Assembly: GCA_009700815.1 (NCBI GenBank)
Contig: WLLG01000053.1
Span: 1-9,801, forward strand
DNA length: 9,801 nucleotides
Reading direction: 5' to 3'
From: Actinomycetota bacterium
GTDB taxonomy: Bacteria > Actinomycetota > Acidimicrobiia > Acidimicrobiales > Microtrichaceae
Every line of letters begins with the position of its first letter. Position 1 is the stretch's first letter. Positions 6,824 to 9,801 of this stretch are shown here, one piece after another. The notes below the pieces were generated by a model. That model saw only the letters and a program-made list of their open reading frames with translations. It had not been told where the DNA came from and did not search any database. A program made the position numbers and the translations under genes.

Positions 6824-7522
6824 TCAGTCGGTCTCGGAGTCAGTTGGCTCTGTCTGCTCGGCCTGTGTGAGCCCATCCTGCTGGTCTTGTTCTGCCACTA
6901 GCTCCGGCTCTGACTCTGACTCTGACTCTGGCTCTGACTCGTCGAGTTCGGGAGCAAGCTCAGGCAGGCCAATCAGGCTTTGCTCAAGGAGTTCAACAAC
7001 ATCTGCACCTGGGATCAAATCACCCAAGGATGGCAACTCATCAAGCGAGTTCAATCCAAGTCGCTCCAAGAAAAGTGCCGTGGTTCCAAAGAGCGAAGCC
7101 TGACCAGGGCCCACGTCCCTGCCCGTCTCGTCGATGTAACCCCGCTGTTGCAAGGTCCGCATGACACCGTCCACATTGACACCGCGAATTGCCGCAACTT
7201 GTGCACGTGAGGTGGGTTGCTTGTAGGCCACGATTGCCAGCGTCTCTAGAGCCGCAGCCGACAGTCGTGCAGTTTGGCCAGTGAGCACAAACTGCTCAAC
7301 ATAGGCAGAGCAGTCCTCGTGGCTCTGGTACCGCCAACCACCGGCAACTTTTACCAAACGGAAGCCACGGTTTTCTTGCTCATAGGACTCGGCGACCTGC
7401 ACCAAGATCTCTTCTACAGCAGCCGGAGACAGTTCTACGAGTTGTGCCAGCACGGCGGGGTCGGCTGGATGATCGGCCACCATGATGATTGCCTCAAGTG
7501 CCCTACGTGATTCATCTTGCAT
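6824..7522 (-). CDS. scpB: segregation and condensation protein B
   Basis: ScpB is the dimeric winged-helix subunit that binds the kleisin ScpA in the SMC-ScpAB complex on the nucleoid. The 232-residue protein has a first winged helix at about 5-85. The second one contains the family signature LETLAIVAYKQPTSRAQVAAIRGVNVDGVM (92-121), and GRDVGPGQASLFGTTALFLERLGL follows (134-157). The conserved core ends near 185. After it comes a strongly acidic tail of about 45 residues rich in Glu, Ser and Gln. The tail is partly encoded by a hexanucleotide repeat and ends close to the rluB start. It is probably disordered and variable. ATG 7522 lies 19 bases after the scpA stop; upstream there is only a weak purine-rich stretch (GGCGGCGAAGA). 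The following gene starts 5 bases downstream. Confidence 0.95.
   Translation of the reverse strand: MQDESRRALEAIIMVADHPADPAVLAQLVELSPAAVEEILVQVAESYEQENRGFRLVKVAGGWRYQSHEDCSAYVEQFVLTGQTARLSAAALETLAIVAYKQPTSRAQVAAIRGVNVDGVMRTLQQRGYIDETGRDVGPGQASLFGTTALFLERLGLNSLDELPSLGDLIPGADVVELLEQSLIGLPELAPELDESEPESESESEPELVAEQDQQDGLTQAEQTEPTDSETD
6906..6940. repeat. hexanucleotide tandem repeat inside scpB
   Basis: Five full copies and one partial copy of G(A/G)CTCT run in direct tandem, in the order GGCTCT, three times GACTCT, GGCTCT and GACTC. Read on the minus strand it encodes alternating Glu-Ser and Glu-Pro pairs in the acidic ScpB tail. The unit is six bases, so copy-number change would keep the frame. 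Confidence 0.85.
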
Positions 7523-7541
7523 CTGATCTTCGCCGCCCTAC

Positions 7542-8321
7542 TTAACCCTCGTAGGCATCGACCAGTTCGAGTGCCTCCGACTCGGACAACGCCCCACCTT
7601 GCCAGCAGATGACGATGTCTCCGAATGCTTGTGGCTGCGAGAGTTCAACAAGACCCTGCTTAAAGAGTTCAAGTACAGCCAAGAAATGCACCACGACTTC
7701 GAGTCGCTCACCAAAGGAAGCAGTCAGTTCCCTGAATGAGACTCGGCCTCGGCCAGGTAACTCAACACACAAATCAGCTACGGCATCGACCACACTTGCC
7801 CGGATGGGAGCAACGTGGAAGAGGTCGATTCGAACTTGTGCCTTGGGCTGCATGGCTCGCACAAAGGCATCGCGAATTCGAACTGCAGTAACTCCCTCAA
7901 GCAGATCTGGCGCAAGGTCGAAGTAGCGCTCATCCGGGCCGACTCGGCGTGCAACACAGCGAGCCGCGGCCGTATGCCGCGCTTCAAGGATGATGGCAGC
8001 GTCTTTAAAGGTCTTACAGGCTAGGAGTCGAGAGAGCAGCATGTCCCGCTCTTCCCACAACGAGAGGTCATCGTCGAGGTCTACGTCTTCGTCCCCTGGA
8101 AGCAGCCTCTTTGTTTTCAATTCGATCAGAGTCGCAGCGATCAGCAGAAACTCGGTGGCGACCTCTAGATCAAGATGCTCCATGCGAGCGAGTTCCGCGA
8201 TGTACGCATCTACGATCACCGAAAGGTCGATCTCATATAGATCTACCTGTTCACGAAGAATCAGGTGCAACAACAGATCAAAGGGACCTTCGAACACTGG
8301 GGTTTGCACTGCGTATGCCAC
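7542..8321 (-). CDS. scpA: segregation and condensation protein A (kleisin)
   Basis: ScpA is the bacterial kleisin that bridges the SMC heads and recruits ScpB. The 259-residue product opens with the family signature FEGPFDLLLHLI (10-21), followed by VDLYEIDLSVIVDAYIAEL (26-44). The hydrophobic segment ATEFLLIAATLIELKTKRLLP (55-75) binds the SMC neck. The middle has an acidic linker (GDEDVDLDDD, 76-85) and a variable region. The C-terminal winged helix is at about 195-250 (RVSFRELTASFGERLEVVVHFLAVLELFKQGLVEL). GTG 8321 is preferred: a TAACAT -10-like box lies exactly six bases upstream, which suits a leaderless transcript beginning at the GTG. An in-frame GTG at 8309 is the alternative. It is the first gene of the eight-gene run and is transcribed away from trpS. 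The parA-like gene found next to scpA in mycobacteria is not present on this side. Confidence 0.95.
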   Translation of the reverse strand: MAYAVQTPVFEGPFDLLLHLILREQVDLYEIDLSVIVDAYIAELARMEHLDLEVATEFLLIAATLIELKTKRLLPGDEDVDLDDDLSLWEERDMLLSRLLACKTFKDAAIILEARHTAAARCVARRVGPDERYFDLAPDLLEGVTAVRIRDAFVRAMQPKAQVRIDLFHVAPIRASVVDAVADLCVELPGRGRVSFRELTASFGERLEVVVHFLAVLELFKQGLVELSQPQAFGDIVICWQGGALSESEALELVDAYEG

Positions 8322-8327
8322 TTCACC

Positions 8328-8333
8328 ATGTTA
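8328..8333 (-). promoter_or_regulatory. candidate -10 box for leaderless scpA operon transcript
   Basis: The minus strand reads TAACAT, matching the actinobacterial TANNNT -10 consensus. Six bases separate it from GTG 8321, so transcription would start at the first base of the start codon. No convincing -35 hexamer is seen, which is common in this phylum. This is an inference from spacing only. Confidence 0.4.
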
Positions 8334-8402
8334 GCCGCGATTTGGAATCCATATCACACTGATGTCATTTGCACCTTTTACCCGCTGGTACCGCCCAATC
8401 GG

Positions 8403-8408
8403 TAGCAT
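8403..8408 (+). promoter_or_regulatory. candidate -10 box for trpS
   Basis: TAGCAT matches TANNNT and ends eight bases before ATG 8417, so the transcript would have a leader of zero to two bases. No Shine-Dalgarno site precedes the ATG, which fits leaderless initiation. No clear -35 element is visible, and no tryptophan-rich leader peptide or attenuator hairpin can be made out in the spacer. Confidence 0.3.
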
Positions 8409-8416
8409 CACCGGCC

Positions 8417-9400
8417 ATGCCCCGAGTCTTATCTGGTATCCAACCTACTGGCGACCTTCATCTTGGCAATCTGCTGGGAGCGGTTCTGAACTGGGTGCAA
8501 GACCAGCAGCAAGCAGACAGCTTGTACTGCATCGTCGACATGCATGCCCTGACAGTCCCGAAACAACCTGGCGAGATTGGGGAACGGACCTTAGAGCTGG
8601 CACAAGGCCTGCTGGCATGTGGTCTTGACCCCGAACAGTGCACACTTTTTGTTCAAAGCCACGTTCCCGAACACACCGAACTGGGTTGGATCATTCAATG
8701 CGTCACGTCGATGGGCGAATTGCGCCGCATGACGCAATTTAAGGACAAGTCCGAACAACAAGAGTTCATATCCGCAGGCCTGTTCACCTACCCCGCTCTG
8801 CAAGCTGCTGACATTTTGTTGTACGACACTGACAAGGTGCCAGTGGGTGAAGACCAGCGCCAGCACATCGAGCTGACACGAGATGTAGCCGAGCGGTTCA
8901 ACAAACGATTCGGCGAGACCTTCGTCATTCCGCAAGCTTCAATTCCGCGTATTGGTGCTCGCGTGATGGATCTACAGAACCCCACAAACAAGATGTCTAA
9001 ATCCTCTGATGGCGGGGCTGGCACGGTCTACCTGAGCGACGACCTTGGAGCGATTGCAAAGAAATTTTCACGTGCAGTTACTGACTCAGACAGCGAGGTC
9101 AGGTTCGATGTTGCAGAGAAACCCGGAGTATCAAATCTGCTCTCTATCCTGAGCGCCCTAACCCAACGCACCCCCGAAGAAACTGCCGCTGAGTACACGC
9201 AATACGGTCCGCTCAAAAAAGACACAGCTGAAGCTGTGGTGGAACTACTCCGTCCGATTCAGACCCGGATGGCTAACCTCAAAGCCGACCCGAACGCCAC
9301 CCTTGCGCTCTTGGCTGTGGGCGCCGAAAAGGCAGGATCAATTGCAAGCGCTGTGGTTGATCGGGCCAAGAACAACATCGGCCTCCTTCCCCGCCGCTAG
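8417..9400 (+). CDS. trpS: tryptophan--tRNA ligase
   Basis: TrpS charges tRNA-Trp with tryptophan in the cytosol; it is a class I synthetase. From ATG 8417 the protein has 327 residues, in line with the bacterial length of about 330. Its N-terminus is the typical MPRVLSGIQPTGDLHLGN, where TGDLHLGN (11-18) is the HIGH-type ATP-binding motif. Further signatures are YCIVDMHALT (37-46), the tryptophan-pocket region FTYPALQAADILLY (123-136), VPVGEDQRQHIELTRD (141-156) and NKMSKS (191-196), the KMSKS loop. The frame is open upstream to a TTG at 8369, but those 16 residues have no family similarity and no SD site, so ATG 8417 is preferred. It diverges from scpA. Its last codon, TAG, lies in the CTAG shared with the convergent HD gene. 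Confidence 0.97.
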   Translation: MPRVLSGIQPTGDLHLGNLLGAVLNWVQDQQQADSLYCIVDMHALTVPKQPGEIGERTLELAQGLLACGLDPEQCTLFVQSHVPEHTELGWIIQCVTSMGELRRMTQFKDKSEQQEFISAGLFTYPALQAADILLYDTDKVPVGEDQRQHIELTRDVAERFNKRFGETFVIPQASIPRIGARVMDLQNPTNKMSKSSDGGAGTVYLSDDLGAIAKKFSRAVTDSDSEVRFDVAEKPGVSNLLSILSALTQRTPEETAAEYTQYGPLKKDTAEAVVELLRPIQTRMANLKADPNATLALLAVGAEKAGSIASAVVDRAKNNIGLLPRR

Positions 9401-9415
9401 GTCTTTTCTAGGCGG
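9391..9415. terminator. weak hairpin at the convergent trpS / HD-gene ends
   Basis: CCGC (9391-9394) can pair with GCGG (9412-9415), and the two CTAG copies (9397-9400 and 9408-9411) pair with each other around a 7-base loop, with two bases bulged on the left arm. Alternatively CCGCC pairs with GGCGG (9411-9415) around a longer loop. No T-run follows on either side. It is positioned correctly for a bidirectional terminator, but the structure is short and the call is tentative. Confidence 0.25.
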
Positions 9416-9801
9416 CCATCGTCTGCCTGCTGCAGTAACAGGGCGCAGCTTTTATCAAGGGTCCACTGCTCCTGTGGAAGGTGGTGCTCTAGCGCCCAGG
9501 CGACGACACGCTCGTCGGATTCGGCCAAGGCCAACAGATCTGCGCCGAGCTGTGGGTACTGCATGTAGAGGCCAACTTTTCGGGTCATCCCGCTGCGCTC
9601 TGCCCAATGAGCACCCATTTCAGAGCCTCCCAACGCCTCGGACACGGTGGCCACTACCCGGCCGTAGGTGCCGAGACCGCTGACCGACTTTCCGACATCG
9701 TGTAACAGAGCAGCTGCAATCAGCCATCGGGCGTCGGGATCAGACTCCTCGAGACCAACCTGGTCAAGGTGTGCCGCAACTGCACGCGCTACTGCAATGG
9801 A
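9397..9801 (-). CDS. HD-domain phosphohydrolase-like protein (N-terminus outside window)
   Basis: The frame is open from the right edge of the window, so 134 C-terminal residues are visible and the start is missing. The GTG at 9654 is internal, because the HD motif lies upstream of it. In visible numbering, a likely metal-binding His is in AAHLDQ (about 11) and the HD signature LLHDVGKS is at about 29-36. EHHLPQEQW (about 103-111) supplies later histidines, arranged like the conserved His positions of HD proteins. HD proteins are metal-dependent phosphohydrolases or phosphodiesterases acting on nucleotides or cyclic dinucleotides, but the substrate cannot be deduced. No other domain is seen in the visible part. 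It converges on trpS with a 4-base overlap. Its promoter and upstream neighbours are out of view. Confidence 0.75.
   Translation of the reverse strand, partial: SIAVARAVAAHLDQVGLEESDPDARWLIAAALLHDVGKSVSGLGTYGRVVATVSEALGGSEMGAHWAERSGMTRKVGLYMQYPQLGADLLALAESDERVVAWALEHHLPQEQWTLDKSCALLLQQADDGRLEKT

Noticed and set aside
6906..6940. CRISPR-like or regulatory repeat array
   Set aside because: The unit is only six bases with no spacers and lies in frame inside the scpB coding sequence.
8369..8416. TTG start giving 16 extra residues on TrpS
   Set aside because: The residues precede the normal MPRVLSG N-terminus, have no SD site and cover the likely promoter.
8322..8416. T-box or trp attenuator upstream of trpS
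   Set aside because: The spacer is too short, with no Trp-codon leader peptide, no T-box core and no terminator hairpin visible.

Overview
The window looks like a core-chromosome segment of an actinobacterium (Actinomycetota) with moderately high GC by eye. The main evidence is the minus-strand series scpA-scpB-rluB-cmk, the same backbone as Mycobacterium tuberculosis Rv1709-Rv1712. Frequent GTG/TTG starts, start codons overlapping the previous stop, and start codons placed just downstream of a TANNNT -10 box (leaderless style) also fit. The class is uncertain. The unusual IspH variant and the HD protein remind me of Acidimicrobiia-type genomes, but that is a guess from memory.

Layout. (a) Positions 2-1891, plus strand: the 3' part of an alpha/beta hydrolase gene, then ispH (last step of the MEP isoprenoid pathway). 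(b) Positions 1874-8321, minus strand: a tight eight-gene run read right to left, scpA, scpB, rluB, aroH, tyrA, aroA, cmk, plsC, with gaps of at most about 40 bases and several overlaps. It probably begins at a leaderless promoter beside scpA. (c) Positions 8417-9400, plus strand: trpS, diverging from scpA across a 95-base spacer. (d) Positions 9397-9801, minus strand: the C-terminal part of an HD-domain protein whose start lies outside the window.

How the genes fit together. ScpA and ScpB are the kleisin and winged-helix partners of SMC in chromosome segregation. RluB modifies 23S rRNA. AroA makes EPSP, the immediate precursor of chorismate; AroH converts chorismate to prephenate; TyrA oxidises prephenate to 4-hydroxyphenylpyruvate. 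So three aromatic genes sit as a block between rluB and cmk. Cmk recycles CMP/dCMP and PlsC makes phosphatidic acid. The run therefore looks like a growth-linked housekeeping operon. There is no gap over 300 bases, and I see no tRNA or rRNA, CRISPR array, insertion sequence or phage gene.

No clearly new biological system is visible. The most interesting points are structural: the aromatic block inserted in the scp-cmk operon, a pair of divergent apparently leaderless promoters, a CTAG tetranucleotide that supplies the stop codons of two convergent genes, a two-part hairpin over the ispH/plsC convergent stops, a hexanucleotide repeat in the acidic tail of ScpB, and an IspH with unusual signature motifs.
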